From: an uncultured Lachnospiraceae bacterium
Lineage (GTDB): Bacteria > Bacillota > Clostridia > Lachnospirales > Lachnospiraceae
Length of the DNA stretch: 64,000 nucleotides
Direction: 5' to 3'
Assembly (NCBI GenBank): GCA_900317825.1
Contig: ONIH01000001.1
Span: forward strand, 62,001 to 126,000
Position 1 is the first letter of the stretch. Every line of letters starts with the position of its first letter. Of the stretch, positions 1 to 7,888 are shown piece after piece. The position numbers were made by a program, and so were the translations under genes. The notes beneath the pieces are model-generated. The model saw nothing but the letters and a program-made list of their open reading frames with translations, ran no database searches and was not told the origin of the DNA.

Positions 1-639
1 ATGGGCGGTTTTTCAAATATGGGCGCCCTGACAAAGTCCGATGATCCGAACCGTGCCTCGATCCCGTTCGACGCTGAGAGAAGTGGTTTCGTAATGGGAG
101 AGGGATGTGGTCTCCTGGTATTGGAAGAGTACGAGCACGCCGTAAAGCGCGGAGCTCACATCTACTGCGAGATAAAGGGTTACGGAGCAAACTGTGACGC
201 TTATCACATCACTTCTCCGGACCCATCAGGTGAGGGAGCTGCTGACGTGTTCAGACTCTGCATCGAGGACGCTGGTCTTGAGCCAGATGATGTAGACTAC
301 ATCAATGCTCACGGTACTTCAACCCACCTGAACGATCTGACTGAGACTGAAGCTATCCATCAGGTATTCGGTGACCATGCGAAGGATTTAAAGATCTCAT
401 CTACGAAGTCAATGACCGGTCATCTCCTTGGCGGAGCCGGAGGCGTAGAAGGAGTCTTTACCGCAAAGACTATCGAAGAGGGATTTATCCCTCCAACGGC
501 GAACCTGACATACGCTGACCCTGAGTGTGATCTCGACTACGTTCCAAAGACCGGTGTAAAAGCCGATGTGAAGGTCGCTCTTAGCGATTCTCTCGGATTC
601 GGCGGTCACAATGCCTGCATACTGATGACAAGAATTTGA
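1..639 (+). CDS. fabF: 3-oxoacyl-ACP synthase II (FabF), C-terminal part
   Basis: C-terminal half of the condensing enzyme that joins malonyl-ACP to a growing acyl-ACP in type II fatty-acid synthesis. The gene runs in from the left; the first ATG here is an internal Met ([10 protein letters not shown] corresponds to the middle of FabF), so the active-site Cys is outside the window. Both catalytic histidines are visible in their motifs: NAHGTST (His about 104 of this fragment) and SMTGHLLGG (His about 141), followed by the C-terminal GFGGHN loop. 212 residues of a protein usually about 410 long. It is followed by a strong hairpin and then fabZ, the usual late part of a clostridial fab operon. 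Confidence 0.95.
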   Translation: MGGFSNMGALTKSDDPNRASIPFDAERSGFVMGEGCGLLVLEEYEHAVKRGAHIYCEIKGYGANCDAYHITSPDPSGEGAADVFRLCIEDAGLEPDDVDYINAHGTSTHLNDLTETEAIHQVFGDHAKDLKISSTKSMTGHLLGGAGGVEGVFTAKTIEEGFIPPTANLTYADPECDLDYVPKTGVKADVKVALSDSLGFGGHNACILMTRI

Positions 640-650
640 AAAAAGTAAAA

Positions 651-697
651 AGGGACAGACCCTGCTTTGTACCTAAAAAGGGTCTGTCCCTATTTTT
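651..697 (+). terminator. Strong stem-loop between fabF and fabZ
   Basis: A perfect 12-bp inverted repeat (AGGGACAGACCC at 651-662, its complement at 680-691) with a 17-nt loop, followed by ATTTTT. It has the form of an intrinsic terminator, but fabZ starts only 20 bases later with its own SD and I see no promoter between, so it more likely attenuates or processes a fabF-fabZ transcript than fully separates them. Confidence 0.75.
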
Positions 698-716
698 CTT
701 TTGAAAGGAGTGCCAT

Positions 717-1181
717 ATGGATGAGATAGAAGTCCGTGAAAATCCGAATGTACTGACCTGTGATGATATAGAACGGATCCTTCCGCACCGCCAGCCGATG
801 CTGATGATCGACAGGATCCTCGACTACGAACCGAAACAGTGGGCGATAGGGGAGAAACTCCTGAGCAGAAATGATCCGGTCTTTGCCGGACATTTCCCGG
901 GTTATCCGGTATTCCCGGGAGTTTTGTCGCTCGAAGCTATAGCCCAGTGCGGAGCCTGTGCGTTGATGACATCAGATGAACTCAAGGGCGCTGTTCCAAT
1001 GTTCGGTGGTGTTAAAAATGCCCGTTTCCGCACACCTGCCCGCCCGGGCGACATTCTGACCATCAAGTGCCAGCTCACAAACCTCAAGAAAAATATCGGC
1101 GTCGCCGAAGGACGCGCCTACGTCGGCGACAAGCTCGCCGTCAAATGCGAGTTCACTTTCGCAATAGTAGAAAAAAATTAA
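717..1181 (+). CDS. fabZ: 3-hydroxyacyl-ACP dehydratase FabZ
   Basis: Hot-dog-fold dehydratase that removes water from 3-hydroxyacyl-ACP in fatty-acid elongation. Catalytic His59 lies in the motif GHFPGYPVFPGV and catalytic Glu73 in LSLEAIAQ. 154 residues; the family is about 140-150, the extra length being a short N-terminal extension. Start chosen at 717 because GAAAGGAG lies 7 bases upstream. It follows fabF on the same strand and is presumably cotranscribed with it. Confidence 0.95.
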   Translation: MDEIEVRENPNVLTCDDIERILPHRQPMLMIDRILDYEPKQWAIGEKLLSRNDPVFAGHFPGYPVFPGVLSLEAIAQCGACALMTSDELKGAVPMFGGVKNARFRTPARPGDILTIKCQLTNLKKNIGVAEGRAYVGDKLAVKCEFTFAIVEKN

Positions 1182-1194
1182 ATACTTTTAAAAA

Positions 1195-1241
1195 CTCCCG
1201 CTCTGTGATAAAATCAAGAGGTAGCAACGGGAGATTTTTTT
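1195..1241 (+). terminator. Terminator-like hairpin with embedded promoter and SD
   Basis: CTCCCG (1195-1200) pairs with CGGGAG (1228-1233), followed by ATTTTTTT: a plausible weak terminator for the fab operon. The loop holds an extended -10 (TGATAAAAT, 1206-1214). The right arm of the stem, CGGGAG, is also the SD for the ATG at 1242. The same arrangement recurs at 18117-18168. Confidence 0.55.
1206..1214 (+). promoter_or_regulatory. Extended -10 promoter for the first GGDEF gene
   Basis: TGA-TAAAAT matches the extended -10 consensus TGnTATAAT. No good -35 is seen at the matching distance. A start about 7 bases downstream would give a transcript holding only the right arm of the surrounding hairpin, leaving the SD GGGAG free. 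Confidence 0.5.
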
Positions 1242-1259
1242 ATGGAAAAGTATTTATGA
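1242..1259 (+). other. Five-codon mini-ORF overlapping the GGDEF start
   Basis: ATG at 1242 lies 8 bases after the SD CGGGAG and encodes MEKYL followed by TGA. The stop overlaps the ATG of the GGDEF gene (ATGA at 1256-1259). The good SD therefore serves the mini-ORF, and the larger gene would be reached by translational coupling. It could instead be a chance frame upstream of a weak start. Confidence 0.4.
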
Positions 1260-3004
1260 AGATAAGATCAACGGCTCCGAAGAGATGGGGCAGGATAGTC
1301 GCGTTGGCGCTGCTTTTCGCGTATACGGCGGCGATCATGGTAAGCGTTATCCTGTTTTTTTCATTAAATCACGGAGATTTTTCTACATATGAGATGGAAA
1401 AAGGCTGGGATGTGAGGTATCACGGCGTCACCTACTACGACATCTCAAAGCTGGACAGGCGCTTTTACACCTTAGAATCCAAGAAAAATGACGTGCTTGT
1501 GATGAAACGTAAGCTCGATATAAAGACACAGCTTCTGGCACAGGAGAGGCTTACTCTTCGCGTGTATTCGAGGCTTTCATCGATCAGAGTCAGTGTCATC
1601 GATAAAAACGGTAAGGATCATCTGCTCGAATACTACGGGTATGATGTGAATTCTTTTCACTCAGGTGATTTTCTCGGAAGCGGCTATCATTTCGTACAGC
1701 TGCCGCAGAGAAGCTACGGACAGACTCTGAAGATAATGGTCATGGCATCACAGGACGGGGCTATCCAGGGACTTCCTGAAGTGCTCGTGACACCGTCGAA
1801 CCATGCGATGGAAGAGTTTGCGCAGGAGCGAAGCGTAGGCATTTTTATCACGGTTTTCATGTTCATAGCGGGTTCAGTCCTTCTGATCTTCGCTGTAGGC
1901 ATGTCCATGATCGACCTGGGATTTCTTGACCTGGCGCTGCTCGGAATTTACAGCGCTTTCGGCGGACTCTGGTGCCTGTGCTCGATGAAAGGGATAGAGC
2001 TTTTTTCACAGGATATCAGGACAGACAGCCTTGTCGAATACATTTCGCTATACATATTTGTCATACCGCTCATAGGGCTTGCGCTCAGATTTTTTAAAAA
2101 GATACCTATAGGCCTGCGGGTCTGTCTGTTCGTCTCCATGTGCCTTAATATCGCTCTGGCGATAGGCGCGGCAGTCATGCAGAAACTGGGCATCGCGAAT
2201 GTAGACTACATGCTCCCGCTTTTTCATATGCTGCTGGCATTTGATGCTCTGGCGCTCACTTCGATATCATTTTTCTGCTGGAAGAAGTCGACATTCGGAG
2301 AGAAATTCTTCGAAGGCAGTATTTTCGCGGCCGCCGGCTTTGGGATAGCCTATATCAGCTATTACTATTTCAGCAAATGGTGGGACATGGATCCGGGCAT
2401 TTTCGACAAGGTGATAATGCCTATGGCATTCCTGCTGATGGTGACGCTTATCCTTATCGGCTATATCATAGACGTATATGCGAAAAGAGTGGACGACAGA
2501 CAGAGGGAAAAGCTCGAGACACTGGCCTATAAGGACGATCTGACAGGACTTTCGAACAGGACAGTCGGAGAGGATGCCCTGAAAAAGCTCGATGCCCGGA
2601 CACAGGACTATCTGCTTGTGAACCTGGACCTTAATTTTTTAAAGAAGGCAAATGACAGCTTTGGACACGCAGGCGGTGACCTGTATCTGAAGAGCTTTGC
2701 GGAGATCATGCGGAAGGTATTCAGTGATGCGCAGCTCCTGTGCAGGATGGGCGGAGACGAGTTCATGGTAGTCTACGACCGGAATGTACCGGACAGGAAT
2801 CGGCTGAGACAGAGCTTTGACGAGATGATCAGGATGGAAGCAGTGACCACAGAGTCGCTTCCGATAGATATCACGGTAGACGCGTCTTACGGATATGCGT
2901 ATTCGGACGAGGTTCCTGATGCGGCAGGCGAGGATATCTACAAGCTGGCAGACAGCCGGATGTACGAGATGAAATTCCAATCCAGGAAAGCGAGGAGAGA
3001 CTGA
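1256..3004 (+). CDS. Membrane GGDEF diguanylate cyclase with 7TM-type sensor
   Basis: Predicted synthase of the second messenger cyclic di-GMP. The 582-residue protein has an N-terminal membrane anchor (about residues 10-35), an extracytoplasmic domain of about 150 residues, a block of about seven hydrophobic helices (about 195-415), and a C-terminal GGDEF domain with an intact active site (RMGGDEF, about 497-503) and the upstream DDLTGLSNR signature. No RxxD inhibitory site is present five residues before GGDEF. The layout recalls 7TMR-DISM receptors. The open frame extends upstream to 1067, but that stretch overlaps fabZ and gives an improbable Arg-rich leader, so ATG 1256 is taken. It overlaps the next, paralogous gene by one base (TGATG). 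Confidence 0.85.
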   Translation: MKIRSTAPKRWGRIVALALLFAYTAAIMVSVILFFSLNHGDFSTYEMEKGWDVRYHGVTYYDISKLDRRFYTLESKKNDVLVMKRKLDIKTQLLAQERLTLRVYSRLSSIRVSVIDKNGKDHLLEYYGYDVNSFHSGDFLGSGYHFVQLPQRSYGQTLKIMVMASQDGAIQGLPEVLVTPSNHAMEEFAQERSVGIFITVFMFIAGSVLLIFAVGMSMIDLGFLDLALLGIYSAFGGLWCLCSMKGIELFSQDIRTDSLVEYISLYIFVIPLIGLALRFFKKIPIGLRVCLFVSMCLNIALAIGAAVMQKLGIANVDYMLPLFHMLLAFDALALTSISFFCWKKSTFGEKFFEGSIFAAAGFGIAYISYYYFSKWWDMDPGIFDKVIMPMAFLLMVTLILIGYIIDVYAKRVDDRQREKLETLAYKDDLTGLSNRTVGEDALKKLDARTQDYLLVNLDLNFLKKANDSFGHAGGDLYLKSFAEIMRKVFSDAQLLCRMGGDEFMVVYDRNVPDRNRLRQSFDEMIRMEAVTTESLPIDITVDASYGYAYSDEVPDAAGEDIYKLADSRMYEMKFQSRKARRD

Positions 3005-4695
3005 TGGATACAAATAAAAAAATACCTACAGTCGGCATTGTCCGCGCTTTTTTTGCGATAGCAGTCTCAGCTATTCTCGTCTTCATATTCCTTGGCGGAA
3101 TAAACAGCTTTATGATGACAGATCACATCTCCTTTTCAAAGGGATGGAATGTGTCTTTCTGCGGAAAACACTATACCGATGTGAACCTGAACAGATTCAG
3201 ATTTCCGGAGCGTGTAAAAAAAGACGAAGCCATAGCCATCACGAACCGGATCCCGACCTCCATCGGGAGAAATATGCTTCTCTCTTTTAGAGCTGATTAT
3301 TCGCATGTCAGGGTGTACATAGACGGCAGATGTGTCTATTCTTATATGGAGGAGCAGGATGGTTCGCAGAGAACACCGGGCAGCGGCGTCCATGTGGCAA
3401 GTCTTCCTGAAAACGCCGCCGGGAGTACCTGTGAGATAGACCTGTTTGTCGGACTGGACGATGCTTTTTATGCGCTGCCTGACTTTAATCTGATACCATC
3501 GAGGCAGATCTCGTCGAGTTACATGAGCACAGATATCTACACGTGTCTGGCGGGATTTTTCATGTTTATGGTAGGCATTATCTTGTTCTGTACCTCGCTG
3601 GTTCTTTTCATCACGAAAAAAAACTGGCTCCGATCGTTCCTGCTCGGACTTTTCTCATTTACGATGGGAACCTGGGCGCTCTGCAGGTCGAATGCGGTAG
3701 AGCTGTTCTCTTCAGCATTTGCTATAAATGCGAGGATCGAGCACCTCTGTCTGTATTTTTCGGCCATTCCGTTTGTTGCTATGATGATCGTCGTCAGAGG
3801 AACTGCCATCAGGAAAAAGCAGAGAATCTGTGTATCAGTCGGATGCATATCACTTGCAGCCTTTTTCGTCGCTGCATTTATACTCGAATACACGCAGCTC
3901 GTGAATGTGGTACATCTGTATTCTGTCTTTCATCTAGTGCTTATCGTGAGCATTTCGCTTGTCATGTACGGCACCACGAAAAGAAAGGAAGAGCGGACCA
4001 GGGAATACCGGATCCAGAACGCGGGCATTTTTATAGTGATCATAGGTACGACATACGATATAACGCGTTACTATCTGAAAAATATCCTCGCTTTTAACAG
4101 CCGGTTCATGTTAAGCTCGCAGATGCAGTTTATCACGATCTGCTTCCTGCTCATCATGCTATACGCGTACCTGACGTACTTAAATGATCACTTCATGGAG
4201 CTCGCAAACGAGCAGGCTCTTGAAAAAATAGCCTACACCGACGTGCTGACCGGCCTTCACAATCGTGCCTGGTGCAACCGGGAGTTCGAGCGACTGGCTC
4301 ATAAAAAAGGCGTTACTTATTTTATCATCAGCTTCGATGTGAACGGCCTTAAGAGAGTAAACGATTCGATGGGACATGCGGCCGGAGATTCGCTGATCCG
4401 TGACTGTGCGAAGATACTGACTTCCTGCTTTGAAGATATAGGACATGTGGTCAGAATGGGCGGTGATGAATTTCTGGTACTTTTTGTCGGAACCAGGAAG
4501 CGCTACATCCTTCGCAATCTGAAAAAAATGGAACGCCTGGAAGCCTCGTATGGCATGAGACGTGACTACCAGATAAAGATAAGCTACGGGATCTCGTCAT
4601 CTGATGAAGAACGTGGCATGACGCCCGAGATGGTCTACCAGCAGGCGGATTCACGTATGTATCAGATGAAAAAGGAAACCAGATACTCGCGTTAG
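3004..4695 (+). CDS. Membrane GGDEF diguanylate cyclase, tandem paralogue
   Basis: Second predicted diguanylate cyclase, 563 residues, with the same plan as its neighbour: N-terminal membrane helix (about 12-35), extracytoplasmic sensor (about 40-170), seven or so membrane helices (about 175-395) and GGDEF domain (RMGGDEF near residue 484-490, preceded by TDVLTGLHNR). No RxxD inhibitory site. Start and preceding stop overlap as TGATG, so the pair is translationally coupled. Its stop (TAG, 4693-4695) overlaps the stop of the convergent minus-strand gene (TAA on the minus strand, 4692-4694), leaving no room for a separate terminator. The signal sensed by either protein cannot be read from sequence. 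Confidence 0.85.
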   Translation: MDTNKKIPTVGIVRAFFAIAVSAILVFIFLGGINSFMMTDHISFSKGWNVSFCGKHYTDVNLNRFRFPERVKKDEAIAITNRIPTSIGRNMLLSFRADYSHVRVYIDGRCVYSYMEEQDGSQRTPGSGVHVASLPENAAGSTCEIDLFVGLDDAFYALPDFNLIPSRQISSSYMSTDIYTCLAGFFMFMVGIILFCTSLVLFITKKNWLRSFLLGLFSFTMGTWALCRSNAVELFSSAFAINARIEHLCLYFSAIPFVAMMIVVRGTAIRKKQRICVSVGCISLAAFFVAAFILEYTQLVNVVHLYSVFHLVLIVSISLVMYGTTKRKEERTREYRIQNAGIFIVIIGTTYDITRYYLKNILAFNSRFMLSSQMQFITICFLLIMLYAYLTYLNDHFMELANEQALEKIAYTDVLTGLHNRAWCNREFERLAHKKGVTYFIISFDVNGLKRVNDSMGHAAGDSLIRDCAKILTSCFEDIGHVVRMGGDEFLVLFVGTRKRYILRNLKKMERLEASYGMRRDYQIKISYGISSSDEERGMTPEMVYQQADSRMYQMKKETRYSR

Positions 4696-6260
4696 AGTGT
4701 CAGATGGCTGATGTAGAGGCTTTCAAAGTCATCTTCGTCGGCCAGGACTATTTCGCTTGACATAGTCCGTATGGCTGAAAGCCGCTCACGGGTCTTAGGA
4801 GAAGCCTCTTTTAGGAACTTCATGGCACCTTTGAGAGAGGTATTTCCGACTGCAGTGATCCGGTCTGAGAGTACTTCCGGAAACAGACCTATAGAAGCTG
4901 CGTCATCAGCTGATAAGGCGCTTCCGAAGCCGCCTGCCAGGTACACTTTTGCCGGAGTTATTCCGGCCTTTTTTATGAGGATTTCAATCCCGCTCCTGAC
5001 AGCGGATTTTGCGAGGAGCAGCTCATGGATATCATCCTGGCTAATGGTCAGAGGCTCTTCTCCTCTGTTCATTGGAGCTGGTTTCCAGAGCGGGAAGCCG
5101 TTTTTTATCCATTCTTCTTTTGTAAAAGTGCTGGTGTCGTCTATGATACCGGCTTTTTTCATGCCTGAAACAGCGCTTATAAGTCCGCTTCCGCTAAGAC
5201 CAGGAGGACGTCTGGACTTCTGCCTTAATTCAGCCTGCATCCTCTCTCCTGGGGATAGCTTTGAGAAGTCTGTGCTCCACGGTATAAGTGAGAGCTTCGG
5301 TTTCTGCCCGGTAAATGATACCTGTCTGATGGCTCCCGGAAGTCCTGGGACTCCGCAGCTGATATTCGCGGCTTCAAAGGCGGGACCGGCGGCAGTAGAA
5401 GTCACTAGAAATCCGTCTTTACTTCCGAGTACCATCTCTCCGTTGGTCCCTAAGTCAACCAGCATATGCGTCTCATCTGATAAGTCCATGTCCAGCTCGT
5501 AGATGCCGCTTACTATATCCCCTCCGACAAAGGCTGAGATGCCCGGGAGCAGATATACGGGTGTATCATCATCGAAGAAAATAGTTGATATGTCTTTGAA
5601 CGAGATGTCACCGGGGTCAAAGGGAGCTTCGCCGAGCGGCTTTACATCACAGCCTTCAAGCAGGTGTCCCATAGTGGTATTTCCGGCGACGGCCATTTTG
5701 AGAGGCCTGTAACTGAGCCCGTACTGTACGGATAACTCCTGAAGTGAGCTCTGTATAGTGCTTTCTGCGAGTCGCTGCATGTCAGAGGCGGCTATTTGTC
5801 CGTTTGAAGCAGCCTTTATACGGGAGAGAACATCGGCTCCGTAGCTGACCTGGGGGTTCTGCCGCCTGACGCTTCCGATGATCTCGCCGTCCACAGATAC
5901 GGCGGCTGTCTCTATAGTAGTGCTTCCGAGGTCGACAGCTGCCATAAAAGGCCGGCTGCCAGATGAATGTGAGACGGAGCTTTTTTCATGGAAAATGGAA
6001 CTGTCGTCTATATCTAGCTGTACGAGACTTGTCCCTTCTGGAGCCATTTCAAGAAGCGCAGAGGCAGTAGTCTGGCAGGCAGGTACTTCAACGGTTTTAA
6101 GCACTTTTCCACCACTCAGGAACGATACCTGGACCCGGCATTTGCCGCAAGTTCCTATTCCCCCGCAGGGCATAACAAGGCGGATTTTCTGCGTGCGCAG
6201 AAAATCCGCCAGTGTTCTTGCCTCACTATTCAGTTCAGTCAGTTTGAATATTTTTCTCAT
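4692..6260 (-). CDS. 2Fe-2S/ASKHA ATPase, RACo-like (DUF4445)
   Basis: Resembles the reductive activators of corrinoid proteins (RACo/AcsV family): an N-terminal plant-type ferredoxin segment with Cys32, Cys38, Cys41 and Cys62 (MPCGGIGTCGKC ... PAC), then an ASKHA sugar-kinase/actin-type ATPase core beginning at the phosphate loop AAVDLGSTTIE near residue 110 and a second glycine-rich motif LAGGFGSAL near the C-terminus. 522 residues. Start taken at 6260 (MRKIFKLTEL), one base after the stop of the hydrogenase gene, so the two are coupled. No corrinoid protein or methyltransferase is seen nearby; this ATPase may drive a low-potential electron transfer to a different partner. That role is inference. 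Confidence 0.8.
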   Translation of the reverse strand: MRKIFKLTELNSEARTLADFLRTQKIRLVMPCGGIGTCGKCRVQVSFLSGGKVLKTVEVPACQTTASALLEMAPEGTSLVQLDIDDSSIFHEKSSVSHSSGSRPFMAAVDLGSTTIETAAVSVDGEIIGSVRRQNPQVSYGADVLSRIKAASNGQIAASDMQRLAESTIQSSLQELSVQYGLSYRPLKMAVAGNTTMGHLLEGCDVKPLGEAPFDPGDISFKDISTIFFDDDTPVYLLPGISAFVGGDIVSGIYELDMDLSDETHMLVDLGTNGEMVLGSKDGFLVTSTAAGPAFEAANISCGVPGLPGAIRQVSFTGQKPKLSLIPWSTDFSKLSPGERMQAELRQKSRRPPGLSGSGLISAVSGMKKAGIIDDTSTFTKEEWIKNGFPLWKPAPMNRGEEPLTISQDDIHELLLAKSAVRSGIEILIKKAGITPAKVYLAGGFGSALSADDAASIGLFPEVLSDRITAVGNTSLKGAMKFLKEASPKTRERLSAIRTMSSEIVLADEDDFESLYISHLTL

Positions 6261-6261
6261 A

Positions 6262-7713
6262 TCAGCGATGCATCGAGAATGCATTCATATCATAATGCTC
6301 CAGGTTTCCATTGAGCGTCCTGTCGTCTGCTTCGGAGAAGAGCGTTTCACGGTCTTTGGCAAAGAGCTGCTTTTCACGGTAAGCTGAAGGACCACCGACG
6401 CATCCGCCTTCACAGACCATTCCCTCGAGGAAGTCGTCGTTAAACCGGCCGACTTTAAGCATCAGAAGCTGCTTCTTACACTCGGCTGCTCCGTTTGCCA
6501 CGCAGACCTTGGCGTCGATTGCTTTATCGGATTCCTTCAGGGATTCGATGACAGCAGCAGTGACACCGCCTGACTGGGAGAATCTCTTTCCGTAGATCGA
6601 TGCCTCCTGGTATGAGTAGCTCTCATCCGGCTCTAATTCTATCCCTTTGGCTCTTATCATGGCTCTGATCTCTGAGAAAGTGACCACATAGTCGGCGTTA
6701 CCGTCGATGCCGTGTTCCATGGCTTCGCTCTTTTTAGAGATGCAAGGCCCGATGAACACACAGATGGCTTCAGGGTCTTTGGCCTTTATCATTCTGGAGA
6801 CTGCGCACATAGGGGAGACAGTCGTGGATATCAGGCTGTCTGCCAGCTCCGGGTAGTGCTTGCGGATCATATTGACAAAAGCAGGGCAGCAGCTCGTGGA
6901 CTTCTTCTCGCCTTTTTCATAGGCTTCGGCCCACTCTTCGGCCTCGGCCTTTGCGGTCATGTCACCGCCTAGTCCGACTTCTACGAAATCCATGAAGCCG
7001 AGCTTTTTCATGGCTACCTTCCAGGAATTCATAGTGATCTTCGGACCGAACTGTCCTTCGGCAGCAGGAGCGGCCATAGCGTAGACATGCTTTCCTGACT
7101 TCAGGGCATCTATGATCTGGACTATGTAAGTCTTCGAGGCGATGGCTCCGAACGGACATCTGTGGATGCAGAGACCGCAACGGATGCACTTGTCGTCATT
7201 TATACGGCAGATGCCGTACTCGTCGTATTCTATCGCATTCACCGGGCAGGCGAATTTGCACGGGCGCTTTAAGGCGGCGATAGCGTGGTAAGGGCACGCC
7301 TGGGCGCATTTTCCACACTCTTTGCACTTCTGCGGATCGATGTGGCTCCGTTTGGCTCCCGGATGGCAGGCGTCAAATTTGCACGCAGAAACGCAGGCTT
7401 TTCCGAGACAGTTCTGGCAGTTATCTGTCACGACATATGAGGAGATAGGGCAGTCCTCACAGGCTGCATGGAGGACCTGGATGATATTTCCGTTATCTTC
7501 AGGCCCTGGAGCCTCTCCGCAGGCGAGCCTTACTCGCTCCCTGATGATCTCACGCTCTTTGTAGATACAGCACCGGAATCTCGCATTTGGTCCCGGTATC
7601 AGCTTCTCCGGAAGGAAGTCTCTTTCTTTCTCCAGAGTTCCATCAAAAGCCATCTTTGCGACAGCAGTCAGCACGTCGTGTTTTATCTTTATAACACCCT
7701 CGTCAGCATACAT
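6262..7713 (-). CDS. Monomeric [FeFe]-hydrogenase, group B type
   Basis: Iron-only hydrogenase that makes or senses H2, 483 residues. The three H-cluster motifs are present: TSCCPAF (273-279), IGPCISKKSE (321-330) and EGMVCEGGCVGGP (430-442). Upstream are ferredoxin-type 4Fe-4S motifs (CKECGKCAQACP, about 130-141; CIRCGLCIHRCP, 176-187) and an additional cysteine-rich stretch at about 85-116. GPCISKK in place of MPCxxKK is typical of group B enzymes, whose physiological role is less clear than that of group A. The open frame begins at 7782, but the start is 7713, where AAGGAG lies 7 bases upstream. First gene of an operon with the RACo-like ATPase. Confidence 0.9.
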   Translation of the reverse strand: MYADEGVIKIKHDVLTAVAKMAFDGTLEKERDFLPEKLIPGPNARFRCCIYKEREIIRERVRLACGEAPGPEDNGNIIQVLHAACEDCPISSYVVTDNCQNCLGKACVSACKFDACHPGAKRSHIDPQKCKECGKCAQACPYHAIAALKRPCKFACPVNAIEYDEYGICRINDDKCIRCGLCIHRCPFGAIASKTYIVQIIDALKSGKHVYAMAAPAAEGQFGPKITMNSWKVAMKKLGFMDFVEVGLGGDMTAKAEAEEWAEAYEKGEKKSTSCCPAFVNMIRKHYPELADSLISTTVSPMCAVSRMIKAKDPEAICVFIGPCISKKSEAMEHGIDGNADYVVTFSEIRAMIRAKGIELEPDESYSYQEASIYGKRFSQSGGVTAAVIESLKESDKAIDAKVCVANGAAECKKQLLMLKVGRFNDDFLEGMVCEGGCVGGPSAYREKQLFAKDRETLFSEADDRTLNGNLEHYDMNAFSMHR

Positions 7714-7731
7714 AGTCAGTCTCCTTCTTAA

Positions 7732-7768
7732 AAAACATACTTTTTCATCTAAAACATACTTTTTCATC
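7732..7768. repeat. Tandem 18-bp direct repeat upstream of the hydrogenase
   Basis: Two exact copies (7732-7749 and 7751-7768), one base apart, in the 5' leader of the hydrogenase gene, between its promoter and its SD. The copies are offset by 19 bp. They could be paired regulator sites or RNA elements. Confidence 0.7.
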
Positions 7769-7772
7769 AATA

Positions 7773-7781
7773 ATTCTATCA
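7773..7781 (-). promoter_or_regulatory. Extended -10 for the hydrogenase operon
   Basis: On the minus strand TGA-TAGAAT matches an extended -10. No convincing -35 is seen 17 bases upstream. Placed about 60 bases before the start codon, with the tandem repeat between. Confidence 0.45.
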
Positions 7782-7821
7782 TATATAGAGATTTTGTGTT
7801 GTATTTTTTAAGAAAATGTGA

Positions 7822-7850
7822 TTGCGAATTTTACTAACAAGTGCTAGACT
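7822..7850 (+). promoter_or_regulatory. Promoter of the aminotransferase gene
   Basis: TTGCGA (7822-7827), 17-bp spacer, TAGACT (7845-7850), with TG one base before the -10. It lies 39 bases upstream of the start codon. Confidence 0.5.
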
Positions 7851-7888
7851 TAAAACAGACTGTAAACTGGTTGGTTTGGAGGAAATAG

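Noticed and set aside
651..691. Mobile-element end or attachment site between fabF and fabZ
   Set aside because: The inverted repeat has a short loop, a T-run and no duplication of flanking bases; it fits a terminator-like stem-loop.
1067..1255. N-terminal extension of the first GGDEF protein
   Set aside because: It overlaps fabZ in another frame and encodes an Arg-run with no SD; the membrane anchor begins properly at 1256.
3543..4097. 184-residue plus-strand frame inside the second GGDEF gene
   Set aside because: Lies in another frame of a clear protein gene, with no SD and no recognisable domain.
4771..5502. 243-residue plus-strand frame opposite the RACo-like gene
   Set aside because: Antisense shadow of a well-supported gene; low-complexity, no start signals.
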